NCBI RefSeq assembly: GCF_963675165.1 | Contig: NC_087383.1 | Location: forward strand, 969,399 to 1,033,398 | DNA from: Halichondria panicea | Lineage: Eukaryota > Porifera > Demospongiae > Suberitida > Halichondriidae | Direction of reading: 5' to 3' | DNA length: 64,000 bases | Shown here: positions 1 to 11,636 of the stretch, piece by piece | Layout of the letters: each line of letters begins with the position of its first letter | How positions within the stretch are numbered: position 1 is the stretch's first letter | Notes under the pieces: generated by a model | The model's input: only the letters and a program-made list of their open reading frames with translations | Told to the model about the DNA's origin: nothing | Databases searched by the model: none | Program-made: the position numbers and the translations under genes

Positions 1-77
1 CAAGAAAGGTCTAGCCAATAGAAATAATCTTACAGCTTAAACCTCAGGTGTAAAAAACTAAAGCAGTAAAAACTTAC

Positions 78-191
78 AGCTTCATATTTATTTTCAGCGT
101 CTTTTATTTCCTTCTTCTTATCCTCAAGCTCATCAACAACATTTTCTTTCTCCTCTTTGAGAGTTCTCAACTTCTTCTTGATTGCTTCCAT
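78..191 (-). CDS. TPM: Tropomyosin, first coding exon (partial gene)
   Basis: Read on the minus strand, the ATG at 191 opens a 38-codon exon starting MEAIKKKLRTLKEEKENVVD, all charged coiled-coil heptads, ending in a GT donor (GTAAGT) at 77-76 in phase 0. Tropomyosins start M-D/E-A-I-K-K-K and form parallel coiled-coil dimers along actin filaments. The vertebrate exon 1a also encodes residues 1-38 and ends in phase 0, so both the peptide and the exon border match. The remaining exons lie beyond the left edge. Another coiled-coil protein is possible but less likely given the AIKKK start. The TRIP4 start lies 328 bp away, divergently oriented. Confidence 0.75.
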
Positions 192-519
192 TCTTGTATG
201 GCTATATTATGCACAGTAGAGGATAATTCGTGACTGTGGATTGTCAAGTTGCAACTATAACTGTGGTGGTGTAGTTTGCAAGAGTCTATATACCAGCTCG
301 CATAGTTGTGGTCACCACATCAAAGGGTTGCGGTTAGTAGTAATTAGGAAACTAAGCCACTCCCCCAGCTAACACAGCAAGAGCAACTCTCTCTGTACGT
401 CTCAGCTCAGTGATTCTGTTCTCTATAAGGTGATCACAGCTAGCTAGCTATAATGCACACACACACACTGCTCCCCAATATTGACCATTTCACCACACAC
501 ACACACACACAGCTGAGTT
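192..519. promoter_or_regulatory. Shared intergenic region, tropomyosin / TRIP4
   Basis: This 328 bp stretch separates two divergent start codons, so both 5' UTRs and both promoters must fit here or overlap. Short CA runs occur at about 454-464 and 494-511. I see no convincing TATA box. A bidirectional promoter is inferred from the layout only. Confidence 0.45.
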
Positions 520-3500
520 ATGTCTATGTCATTAGTGGGGAAGACGAGTCAAGACAAGAAACCCTCGTTCGATGTCTGGTGTCAGAGGGAGCTTTCTCGA
601 CTGCTGAAGTCCCAAGTCGACAGTGAGCAGGTTCAGTACCTCCTCTCCATGGAGTTACGTAAAGATGTCCAAGAATACCTTGAGGGCTTATTGGGAACAG
701 AGGTAGTGCCGTAAAAGAAATTGACATTTCTATGGTTTCTTTATAAGAATTAAAAGCTATAAAATTGATAAAATTTAAGATTTATATTATTTATTTATAT
801 TCTGTTATGCAATCTTTTTTAGAATCGAGCTGTGCAGAATTTTCTACGCGACTTTTTTCGTCGTTGGCGACCTCCAGAGCGACAACCTGATTGGCCGACA
901 TCAGAGGAAGTGGGGCATCTAAAACCACTGGTCCGCGCAAAAGATGAAGAACTGGTCCTCTTCACGTCTCAGAAACCAGAGGAACCAGTGAGTGATGTTG
1001 TTGTACATGTATATTATGTGGATCTCTTGTGTCCACGGGAAAACTTTAATTTTACCGTTAGTGATCTTTGGTAAAATTCGCCAAATCCTTATATTAAAGC
1101 ACCCACCAAATGTTCTAATTATACGGTACTTCTGAATCATTTTTTTCCTCTTTAGCCCAAGGTTGCTCCTCCCCCTGGTTTTAAACCAACCTCCGCTCCA
1201 AGTCGAGGCAAGGATCATGTTGTAGTCGTCAAAGAGTCTTCTGCCACAGTGTTCAAAGAGACGCCGGCACCTCCTAAACCTACAAAAACCATATCTTCTT
1301 CTGGGGCAGTTGGCAAACAGAAGAATAAGTTTGTTCCACTGATGAGTGCAGAGGGTCGATCTCGTACGACTGTGCTGTTGCCAGGACGACACACTTGTCA
1401 ATGTCTAGGTCAGAAACATTCCCTGATCAACAACTGTGTGGAGTGTGGAAGAATCGTGTGCTCACAGGTATGTAAGGGGGCGGGGTTATCAATATTGGGG
1501 ACTCTCCCCTATAGTAACATAGGGATGTGCACACTGGTCAGTGGTACTAACCACCTCTAGACAAAAAATAACCACCTCTTATAAGTCTAGTTTACTACAT
1601 AAAGAGGCAAGTTTGTGTGTTGGAGGTTAAGGTTATGTTATATTGAGGCTATTATTATTATATAGGAGACATTGAATAAGGATTGAGAACAGTCAACACT
1701 TAGAACATTCTGGGCACATCACTGGAGTATACACACACACACCCCCTCCCCTGTTGCAGGAAGGTTCTGGTCCGTGTGCGTTCTGTGGTGCTCTAGTGTG
1801 CACTCCGGAAGAGGAGGAGGTCCTCACGAGAGACTCAAAGAAGGGTCAAAAGTTCAGAGACAAGTTTCTCAAGCAGTTCCAAATTCCAGTAAGTCACAGT
1901 CTCTCACTCTATGAATTCAGGCCATCTATATATTTAGTGCTGTTGTTTTTGTTGGCTTAGATTTTTGGCGTTATTACGTCATCAATTGTAAAACGGAAAG
2001 TATCTCATGGCGTGGTTAAGAACAGAGGGGGAGTATAATCATGTCTCACGAGATAATCATTCTTTGATTGATGACCACCCTCCACATTCTGAGGGCGGCT
2101 ATTTACCCTATAATAGGAAGTGCTACCATTCACAATCGCACACTCTGTATGGTTCTCCTGTAGCTCTAAGCATTCCGCACATAACTTGGCTAATACATCA
2201 GACTGTGCATCCATTCTTGTAATGCCTTGTGGCGTTCTTGCCAGCTTTCGTGACCATATAAGGAAAGATCTTGGGGGGCATATCATGTGTGTGTATGGTT
2301 TGCATGCCAGCTGATACGATTGTGTGTCGGGTGTTGCCATGATGATCAGACACTTGTGTGTTAGGTGATACTCAGTGAATTGGTTGGGATCCATTCACAC
2401 ACTAGGAGAGTAACGACACGATTGCCTATAGCTAGTGTACCTATATTGGCAGTTGCTCACAAAGGCTCAAATCTTCTATACAGAAGTAAAAGATTTCTTA
2501 AGCTAGTTCTGTAATAATATTTATGTTATGGCTTGTGAGGATTGTTAAATCAGAAGTGTGTGGTGTGGGAAATTAAAATACATTCTGACAGTGTGCATGT
2601 AGCAAAAAAATTGAAAATTATGTGTCAATGTATTTAATTTGGCGTACTTAATTCTCTAAGTTAACTCCGTAAGTGTTTGTAATTTCTGAGAGTAGCTTAA
2701 GAATACTACTATGAGTGAAGTCTTGACAGACAATTCTCTTTGCACAGGAGGGTCAGAGAGCACTGGACCACATTCAGAAGAGCAGTGAGGTGACTACTGG
2801 ACTGACCAAGGCTATGCAACACAAGGACAAGCTGCTCGACTTTGATCAGACCAGGTATGTATCAGAGGAAGTCGGACACGAGTACCTCGATTAGGCTAAA
2901 ATTGAGTTAATTAGTCATATACAACAATGACTTTAACGTTTGAATTTTGCACGTGACCAATCCTGATCAAACCTATAATCGAGGTACTCATGTCGTACCT
3001 CCTCTGGGCATGTATGTATGTACTCAATTGTGTGGGAGATGTGGGGATGTGCACTGCCAGCTCAGCAAAGCTTGTGTTAAGTAAGTTAAAAGGCTTGTAC
3101 ATATATATATAAGTCAGCATAGGAAATTCTGTAGGTAACTTAATTGTAACAGGGAAGTAAAAATTAGCTATTACCTTTGACAGCTTAAGAAGTATTTAGG
3201 GCTCCTCTGTCAAGAGCTCCGAGTGTCTGGCTTAATGAAATCATCATGACCATAATTGCATATACTCCCTTTGTTTTGGTCTGGCACAAATGTGATGTTT
3301 ACCCCACTGGCTAATTAGAAGACATTTGAACACACATACCTGTGGAGACCATACCTGTGGAAACCATACCTGAAATCCGATTACTTGTGAGAACCAAAAC
3401 ATACATTATACTAGACCACGAAAACATCTTCAGTTGCCGATTGTCGTAGCAACTAGGACACGAATTGTACTAATTTTAGTTACTGGTGAAGATGAAAGTG

Positions 3501-6500
3501 CTGCCCTAATCTAAAGTTATTTTATGTACATTCGATGCTAAACTAACATACATATCGTTAAACATCGAAATCCAAATCCAGACCCTTTTAGGACCTAGCT
3601 ATGAAAATGTTCTTGGTGTCTTATTTCAGATTTTGTATGTGCTCTTTTGTTATGTTGAGATGCAGTTGAATATTCTAATAGCACAGTTAAGGGTTCTACT
3701 GTACACATCTTGTAATCTCTCTTGTAATCTCTCTGTATACGTCTTGTAATCTCTCTGTACATGTCTTGTAATCTCTGTGTATGTGTCTTGTAATCTCTCT
3801 GTATACGTCTTGTAATCTCTCTGTATACGTCTTGTAATCTCTCTGTACATGTCTTGTAATCTCTGTGTATGTGTCTTGTAATCTCTCTCTTTAGTATTAA
3901 GCGTACCAAAGTGATTGATGATGAAATGGACTATTTCTCGGTTGACTCGAACCGCTGGCTCTCAGGTGGAGAGAAGGAACGCCTTCGTAGCAAAGAAGAC
4001 GCCCTGAGGGAGAAAAGACATGAGTCAAGACGAACTAAGGCCGTTACCATCGACTTTACTGGTAGAAAGATCGTTGAAGATAAAGAGAACACTAGTAAGT
4101 CATCAAGCGTTAGCTGCATGGACATTCTTGGCAAGTGCTAGTGTACACATTACCTTATTTGTGTTCTTTGGATATTACACATATACAAATATAAAACTTT
4201 ATTATCATGCATAATTATACAAATATGCAACTCTCAGATGTGTACGAGGAACGACATGCACTAGATGCTCTCCATGACAACACTGAGGCAGCTCACACAA
4301 CCACCTCCGCACAGTCCGGAGCTCTGTACAACCCATCGATACCAATAGACCCCCCTAAGGCAAGTTTGTCAAAATTGCTATACATTAACTACACACTGGA
4401 AATATGGCTGATTGAATTATTTCCTTTATAATACAACTCAGGAAACACTCAGGATCAGTGATCAAGGAAAACTGGTTAATCCTGTTTCCAGAGCGTATTA
4501 TTTATGTGTCCAGTGACAGTCATATTTCCGTGTATTGCAAGGAAACTGAGTGTTTCCAAAGTGTATTTTTTTAAGTTATTCGTCCAGTGACAGTCAATGG
4601 TATACCACATTTCTGCCCCCACAGTTCCAAGAAACTGCTAAGAAGTCTAAGAAGAGCGGGGGAGTAAAGGCAACAGCTGGAGTTGAAAGGAGCTCTATTA
4701 CTAGATTACAGGACAGAACTCTGCAGGAAATGACTGATGAAGGTAGGTATGTAGAGGAAGCTGGTATGTCACAGATCACCAGGCAATTGCCAGTGTATGT
4801 AGAGGAAGCTGGTATGTCACAGATCACCAGGCAATTGCCAGTGGGATTATTTATTTTGTTGCCATGCCGTCTGGCCATGTTGTAAAAGGAGGAATGCGGA
4901 AGGGAACGGATTATGGAACGGCAGATAAGCTGAACGATCTTTTTCTAAAATCATAAAATCGTTCAAGTTTTGGCAGCTAAAGAGTCCCCGCCGAACCATT
5001 GATTAAACGGAGGGGGGTAACAGCAGCCGTAATTTTTATGGTATTTGACCAAAATTTGCCAATTTTTTATATCAGAGGATCATCTGCGTGCTAGTATTAA
5101 TTCTTTTGTTTCATAATCCATCCATTCTGTTCCGCATTCTTTTACAACATGCCTACAGTTATACCGTCTGTGAAAACACTCATTGACACAAAATTATTTG
5201 TTGATCTGACTAATTTTTTTACAGGCAAGTGTTTGAGCATGCACCAACCTTGGGCCTCTCTGCTTGTGGCTGGGATAAAAACGTAAGTGAGAGGTTTCAC
5301 TATAATTATAGCCATATTTTTTTTGAGTGCCCATAGTTTGCAGTTCAAAGTTTCAAAAATACGTACATTCTATGGCCCTTAACTGATGTTGTGTGGATGG
5401 CTAGTAGCTTGAATTGTCAGCTGTGTGTGTGTGCATTGCCTCAGGTGTGAGGGGAGGTCATGGTACTCTGCCCACCGAGGGAGACTGTGGATAGCAGCGA
5501 CTGCCCAGAAACCAGACCAGAGTGAAGTGAGCAAACTGGAGCAGTTCTATTCGTCCTATCATAAAGGTGATCAAGTGTCTTTGACATGGGCTAGTGCACA
5601 CGTGACTGTGTAATAATGCTACATGTCCATGCGTGCACGAATCACTACAAGTTCTGAATTGTCATTGCAGTCATGTGATAACGTTCGGGCCAATACACTA
5701 GCACTTGTAGTGATTCGTGCACGCATCCTCCTCTGACTGCATGTAGTCCATTCAAAGTTCTGGTAGTAACCGTGGCTATTAATATTCCCATATAAGAATG
5801 TGACAAGTACATTCAGCCTTTGTGAGTACTTGCTCAAAACAGAGTTACTAGTGTTTGTGTTATTCATTCCAATCCAGACCAGCATGTGGAGTTTCCGAGT
5901 AGCTATCCCTCTGGCTGCCTGCTGGGGTGTGTGGACATGGTGGACTGTCTGCCTCAGGAGGAGTACAGGGAGCAGGTCAGAGCTTGCCAGCTGTACACAC
6001 GTATACTTAACCTCATAACCAAATGCGGTGGCATGCACTACATGATTTTTAATGCCAAAAGCAGCATAAGATAGCTCTGTTGGCTAGTTTGAAAACTTCC
6101 CCTGTTTAAGAGTACATGTAATGACAATTAAAGAATAAATACATGGAAGAGAACTTGGTTAAATTATACACACATAAGTACCATAATTAATCTGTAAAGA
6201 GGTATTATAGAACATGTTTGACCCCCCCCCCCAGTTCCCTAAGGGCGAGTCAGAGTCACTCTATGTGTTTGTGGTGGAGAATCCTCGAGAGCTCATTGTG
6301 AAATTCCCTGTCAAAGGCCAGCACAAATTGTGTAAGTAAAAGCAACGTTAAAAAGACGCGTAGATGCTGCATAGAGCCCATTCTATATTGCCTGCAATTA
6401 CAGACTAATGTCTCATGCAGGGAGATTGGATACCACCGTTCACACTAGTGCCAAGACAGGACTGAAACCATCAAACCACATGTACTCGCAGTCTAGCTAG
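520..6500 (+). CDS. TRIP4: TRIP4 / activating signal cointegrator 1 (ASC-1), 13 exons
   Basis: Transcription coactivator scaffold of the ASC-1 complex, also linked to ribosome quality control. Exons: 520-702, 823-987, 1156-1467, 1760-1888, 2748-2854, 3895-4094, 4238-4359, 4625-4742, 5225-5282, 5445-5566, 5878-5975, 6235-6331, 6421-6500. Phases agree throughout and give 596 residues (human about 581). Residues 197-234 hold the C2HC5 zinc finger (TCQCLGQKH, CVECG, CAFCGALVC), split by intron 3. The conserved block YFSVDSNRWLS and TIDFTGRKI lies in exon 6. The C-terminal ASCH domain starts near 447 (CLSMHQPWASLLVAGIK) and includes YPSGCLLGCVD. The intron after exon 7 starts with GC (AAG|GCAAGT) instead of GT. 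The product is predicted to be nuclear and cytosolic. Confidence 0.93.
2005..2394 (-). other. Antisense ORF in TRIP4 intron 4, unrecognised
   Basis: A 129-codon open frame lies antisense inside the 859 bp intron between exons 4 and 5. The encoded peptide has a cysteine pair (CAEC) and no domain I recognise. No splice partner is evident. It may be chance or a relic of an inserted element. Confidence 0.15.
2863..3007. repeat. Foldback (snapback) element in TRIP4 intron 5
   Basis: Two arms of about 30 bp, TCAGAGGAAGTCGGACACGA onward at 2867 and its near reverse complement ending CCTCCTCTG near 3005, are inverted around about 80 bp. The arms carry the GAGTACCTCGATT / AATCGAGGTACTC core. Related pieces (GTCGTACCTCCTCTG) occur near 33033, suggesting a dispersed family. 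Confidence 0.5.
3712..3890. repeat. Minisatellite in TRIP4 intron 5
   Basis: About eight tandem units of a roughly 22 bp repeat, TCTTGTAATCTCTCTGTATA plus CG with variants, abut the polypyrimidine tract of exon 6 (acceptor at 3893-3894). Units alternate among three variants, indicating higher-order duplication. Confidence 0.75.
4748..4840. repeat. Direct tandem duplication in TRIP4 intron 8
   Basis: A 46 bp unit beginning TATGTAGAGGAAGCTGGTAT and ending CAATTGCCAGTG is present twice, head to tail, with the two copies identical. It starts just after the donor of exon 8 (4743), so a duplicated exon-edge sequence is possible, but the unit lacks a second GT donor context. Confidence 0.7.
5629..5726. 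repeat. 98 bp snapback element with a perfect 24 bp inverted repeat
   Basis: Positions 5629-5652 and 5703-5726 are exact reverse complements (arm begins ATGCGTGCACGAATCACTAC), separated by 50 bp. It lies in the TRIP4 intron between exons 10 and 11. Perfect arms imply a recent MITE insertion or a hairpin-forming element. Confidence 0.7.
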
Positions 6501-7159
6501 CTATAAACCTCCTGTGTACAGGTGTGTGGTGCACTGAGCTGTGTGTGTGTGTGCTTGTGACACAATTATTATTGTTATGCCATGCTTCTTGTTTATAGTA
6601 TTTATTGAAATTGGCGATTCTAACTTTGCACCAAAATAATAATTATTGACCTTCATTAATTTTGGCCTTAACATTTTTTTGAAGGGCCAGTTTAATAGGT
6701 AAAGATCATTAATCTGAAAAGCTACAAACAAAAATTAATGACATAATTATTCTGTGGGCGCATAAGCAAAAAAATGCCAACTAGCCTCGATCCCAAGCCC
6801 CTCTCTCAACTGAGAGCGGCCTGGAATCAAGGCTAATGTGCAACCTAGCTCAATAAATATTCATAGGAGGGTACGGCAGGTGTCACAAATTAATTGCTTC
6901 GATATACAGATCACCAGACCGATTTTTTTTCTAATTGAACGTTAGAACAATAATAGTAAATGGGAGGGGTGGGGCTGCTCTCCAGCCATAGAGACCTAGC
7001 ACCTTGCATTAACTTCAAGACATCACTAACACAAAGAATTTATGAGAAGATGGGGTGAGTAAAATAATAAGGAAACGAATACACATAATATCGTACCAAG
7101 AGTTCCAATTAGCAAACAATAATTGTACAACTGTTCTAGCTACATGAATAGCTAACACA
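6501..7159. other. Convergent 3' intergenic region, TRIP4 / CHAF1A
   Basis: This 659 bp AT-rich stretch holds the 3' ends of two convergent genes. A foldback with arms TAGCCTCGATCCCAAGCC and GGCCTGGAATCAAGGCTA lies at 6782-6835. No ORF or RNA gene is supported. Confidence 0.6.
6782..6835. repeat. TAGCCTCG-type short foldback element
   Basis: The arms are near-complementary around about 18 bp. The same family (TAGCCTCGGTCCCAGGCC...GGGATCGAGGCTA) recurs at 26732-26822, 35302-35347, 43343-43422, 45896-45927, 56493-56572, 59048-59079 and near 63108-63170 and 63724-63772. Confidence 0.6.
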
Positions 7160-10100
7160 TCAGTTCAACTGCAATGGCTGCTGCAACTGTGCAGCGTTCA
7201 TCTTTAACTTCTTGTCTTCTTCAGTCGCCGTCGTGTTAGTGGCATCCTCCAAACAAAGTCTCTTGGCAGCAGACTGAATGATGGGTTCTTCCAACTCTCT
7301 CTTCTGTGAGGTGGGGTCTTGGTTGCCGTCCACCTCTCGTAATAGGGTGTGGTCAACTGGCTTTGTGGGGGGTACCCTGTCTACGTGTAGTTGTAGCTTA
7401 ATCCTTTTCGGCTGTGGGGGAGTAGTGGTCAACGTGTGTGGAGATTTCGTCAACATGTTCAACAAAGTTATGATACTGTCAGCTTTTCGTTTCTTTTCAT
7501 TTGACAAAGTAAATTGTGGGGTGACTATCTTCGGAGGGTCGGTTGAATTTATCTTGCTTTGCGGAGATGAGAACGAGATAAATGGAGTAACATTATCTGG
7601 GTCGATGTTGTACTTTTCCATCACTGCTTCATGGACATACCACACAGACCTGTGGCTAGATCGATATTCCTTAACGGCTATTTCGTGTATCTTTTTCTCT
7701 ACTTGACGTTTCGAAATTCCAGAAGCATTCTCTAATGAATTGGAATTGGAATTGTCTGGTGGTGATCTGCCCGCGAGGGTTTTTGGTGAGGTCATCGTAT
7801 CAAGTTCTTTGGGGACCTTAGTGGGTGTGGTCTGATTGGAGGGTGGTGGTGTGAGTTTCTTGGCTCCCCAATGCATACGGAATGTTTTGATAATTCGAGA
7901 AACTCCAATCGAACTTTTGTGCATCAGTCGAATGAGATCCGGAACAGCTGCACAGAAACAGAAAGAGAGAGAATAATAAATTATGAAGCGTATTCTTATA
8001 ATTAGATACACTGTATAATATTATACACGAGTAATGGTCCTAAAAGCATGTACGCAACAATACAGCCGAAACTTTTAGTCAAATCAAATTGCAGATTTAT
8101 GGCTGTGACATGATCAATTTTATCTATTCTAGTACGGTTCATCCTACTGCATAAAAAGTTAGATTACGTGAGGACAGCAGCTATAAGGATCACATGGTAA
8201 TTATCTACAGATTATACGTACACGGATAAAAATTAATGATGCACATACACACGACCACACCCACCTTCCTCTGGTACTGGCATTCTGGTGAGCTCGGTGG
8301 ACCCACTCACATTCTCAGACTCCGTTTTCGTGATCTCAGATAGCGGGAGTTTCACGAGTGCAACAGCTGCAAATTGTTTCAAGAAACTCGCGTCCTTGGA
8401 GAGATTGTCACCGCCAGCCGACATACAGGTCCAAGTACATCCCATCCGCACTGGCTTGAGGGGCTGACACTTTCTGGAGAACTCCACCTCCCAGGCCTTC
8501 GCTTTGTCAGCCATTTTATTACGTTTAGATTCATCTTCCTCCTGAAGAAAGACAGAGCAAGCAGCATAAAACTACATGCACCGAGTTAAGTATGGTAATG
8601 AGCATGAAACTAAAATCACATATCAAAAGAAAGTTGCAGTCACACCAGCCATACGAGACAACATACCAATGCTTCCCCTGTGGGGTCAAAGCCAGCTGGC
8701 AGGTCATCGCCTCCCTCCCCGTCAGAGAGGTAGCCGTGGGGAACAAGGAAACCATCGTCCTCTTCGTCTTCATCCTCCTCACAAGAGTCCTCGCCCTGTA
8801 TGAGGGGAGATGTTTTGAAACAATTATTATTATAGCCAATGTCATGCAGTACATGTACCGTATAGCGCGACATTTTCGAGGCACGTGGAATGGCCTCTAA
8901 AAGCATTCATGTATGGTTGAATGCTTACCGGAAACATAACCAGGTAACACCTTCAATATTTGATAATTAACTTTCGTGTAGGATGGCTACCCACGAAAAT
9001 TTCGCGCTATACGATATGTCACACATGCAAACCAACGCATGTTGGCAGGAGCACCTTAATTGGCAATTTGCTATAATCATTGACAAAAGCTTGTAGCTAT
9101 ATTAATACATATACATGTGTATAGAAGCACACTATAATTATGTGTAGTTATGGCTACCTCACTGTTGGAGATGCTCTCCCCTGGGTCCTCCTCCTCCCAC
9201 TCATCGTCGCTGTCCACACTATAGTCCAGCTGGGCCTAGGTATCGTATAACAATACAATTAAGCGTAAACACACATTAATTTAATTAAGAATAGACACTA
9301 ATTCAAGGTATCATTAATTTTTAAGCAACCTTCCAAGAAACCAAGAAAGACTTCTTAGAATCAATTAAGTTTCAGGCTTCACTGTGCTAAGTTGTTTCAA
9401 GACTAAATTCCCTTACTCACCTCATCTCTTTTGAAGGGGTTCCTGGGGTTGATAAGACCACTACTCTTCCGCCAGGTACCATAGTAGGCTGGCCGGTGGT
9501 TCTTGTGGAACTGGAGCAGTTTGAAGGAATGCTGAACTTTGTCACCGTCACTGGGCTTGATCTCTGTGGGCAAGGAAAGGATTACTGTAAGGGTGCACTT
9601 TCAACAAACATACAAGTTGTGAAAACACGCTCTAAATCTACTGCTAAGATATCAACTCTCCCCCACATAATTATAAACATACATTGAACTCACCAATTAC
9701 ATCATCCTCTTCAATTCGTTTCTTTTCAACTTTTGGTGAGGCCATTTTAAGCTCTTTCACACTGTTCTCCATGGAAATGTTAAAATCCTGAGCTTGCAAG
9801 AGTTGGTCGAACACTGTGGTGCTAGACAGAGGGGGGCGTGGTCGAGGGGCAAGGGTCATGTGAGCTTTGAGAGAGAAGGGGGTGACGAACGAGCTTTCTT
9901 GTTTGGCAGCCTCTGCTTTCGGTTTTACCACAAAGAAGCCCAATAAACGCTCCTTCTTCTGCTGATCTTTTCGAAACTGTACAATGAGAAACATAAAATA
10001 CAAGCACCACCACCAGTAAACCACCACCACCAGTAATCAATTGTCTGTTATCAAAGGTACATTTGTAGCACAACAGTTTGCAAAGACCAACCAACCTTCT

Positions 10101-11636
10101 CCTCTTTAGCTTGTTCCTTTTCCAAATCAGCCTTCTTTCTCTCCTCGTCTTTTTTCTTTTTCTCAGCTTCTTTTTTCTCTCGTTTCTCTTTCTTGGATTT
10201 TTCCTCCCAGGCCTTTCTCTCCTGACGTTCTCTGTAGACAAGAACACATCTAGTAAAGTACAGTAGATTCAGTATAACCTGGGGCACTAGTAATTACTGA
10301 ATGTGTTTGCTTGGATACATCTGCTTAGTACTGTCAGTGTTGTATATACCGTATTTACTTGATTAAACGCCCATGGTAAAAGATGGCGTTGTCAATAAAC
10401 GCTCATCTTAAATAATCGCCTATGTATAGGGCGTGGCACTGTGGGTGGAGCTGAATTAGCACGTGGAACCAGTTGCAAGCATGGCAGCATAGAATATAGA
10501 TACTGTTTATGATGTCGATGGCAGAGAGAGAGATACCGGCACAGAGGGAGAAACACCACTCCTACGACTTAAGATTTAAGCTGAGAGCTGTGGCAACAGC
10601 CAAAAAGAGCATAATAACTGCTGCTATGCAAGAGTTTGGAGTAGACTTAACAATAAACGCCCATCTTGTTTAAACAGACTTCAGACTACAGACTACAGAC
10701 TTCGATATGAAATAAAAGCCCGGGTGTTTAAATACGGTAATATAATCCAGTGATGAAGGGCTGTCTTTGTACAATAATCACTCAACCAAAGTACATGTAG
10801 CTAGGCCATGATTATCGTACCGCATAGTTGGTTATTTTCGAGAGGAAATACTTTTAAAATGTTGTGCCTCAAAAATTGGTTTACATTCGACATTGAAACA
10901 CCTCTCTACTGTAGGGGTCTGGGTGTGGTTGTTTGAACCTATATCCTCGAAATGTTTAGTTTGGGCAATCCGCAAAAATATAGTGCCTCGAAAATAACCC
11001 GCTATACGATACATAGATAAAAGTCTTACAGTACTGTTTGCTAACAGTATCAACTTTGAACTCACTTCTTCTCCAACTCTCTCTTGAGTCTTTCTTCCTC
11101 GCGTCTGGCCTGAGACTCCGCCCTCATCATGTCACGCTCTAAACGCTTGGCCTTCCTCTCCTCTTGGCTCAGTTTTGTTTTCGGGGGACACGATTTTGGT
11201 AGGATGTGTGTAGTTACCACAGCTGAAGACTGTCTAGTGGGTGTGGTCAGAAATGAGTGAGACTGGGTACTAGAAGGGGTGGTTTGATCAGGGGGTGTGG
11301 CTTGTAGGAATTGAGTAATGGTTGCTATGCCGGCAGCTGTGGGTGGGCTGCCAAACAAACGTCCTGTACAGGGGAGCATGTATTATTATCATTCTCACAG
11401 GTTCGGCCAGGGTACAATGTGCGACAATGGACGAAACAGATTGCTAGCTAGTTGTGATACCTTGTGCCAGCTTTTGAGCAATCATTGGGTTCGATCCTGG
11501 TGTTTCTTCAGATTTTGTCAAGTCTAGCAAAATGAAAATCATAAAAAGGTGAGATACAGCCATAAAACACTTGCTTCTAACCTATCTTCGAGTGGTCCAC
11601 AGACATCATAGAGACAGGTGCTTCTGTAGCCATCAT
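7160..11636 (-). CDS. CHAF1A: Chromatin assembly factor 1 subunit A (CAF-1 p150), 9 exons
   Basis: Largest subunit of CAF-1, which deposits H3-H4 behind the replication fork with PCNA. Exons in transcript order: 11582-11636, 11066-11363, 10096-10231, 9694-9976, 9421-9563, 9158-9235, 8667-8795, 8265-8541, 7160-7947. Phases agree and give 728 residues, shorter than human (956) mainly N-terminally. Residues 80-163 form the K/E/R-rich KER helix. RLLGFFVVKPK just after it resembles the PIP-like segment, followed by HMTLAPRPRP. NHRPAYYGTW, LDYSVDSDDEWEEEDPGES and DDGFLVPHGYLSDGEG are the hallmark middle and acidic (ED) segments. The C-terminal exon carries a winged-helix-like conserved region then basic, low-complexity sequence. 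Tandem ATGs occur at 11636 and 11633; the first was chosen. Confidence 0.93.
8857..9014. repeat. ACCGTATAGCG-TIR MITE, copy 1
   Basis: Begins ACCGTATAGCGCGACATTTT and ends AAATTTCGCGCTATACGAT, with subterminal TTTCGAGGCAC-type motifs. It lies inside a CHAF1A intron. Related copies are at 10817-11010, 29969-30174 and 59324-59561; the last has a demonstrable TA target duplication. Confidence 0.75.
10348..10738. mobile_element. Non-autonomous pogo/Tigger-like element with transposase DNA-binding relic
   Basis: Ends are ACCGTATTTACTTGATTAAA and GTGTTTAAATACGGT, flanked by TA-rich sequence, about 390 bp in a CHAF1A intron. Inside, plus frame at about 10558-10650, reads HSYDLRFKLRAVATAKKS followed by AAMQEFGVD. 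This matches the N-terminal helix-turn-helix pattern (SYDxxFKLxAV...AAxxFGV) of pogo/Tigger-type transposases. No catalytic DDE domain remains, so this is an internally deleted derivative. Confidence 0.65.
10817..11010. repeat. ACCGTATAGCG-TIR MITE, diverged copy 2
   Basis: Left end ACCGCATAGTTGGTTATTTT and right end AAATAACCCGCTATACGAT with internal CCTCGAAAAT motifs identify it as an older member of the family at 8857-9014. It sits in a CHAF1A intron. Confidence 0.6.

Noticed and set aside
919-1401. 160-codon minus-strand ORF
   Set aside because: Antisense to TRIP4 exons 2-3, which have clear homology and splice sites; it has no domain of its own.
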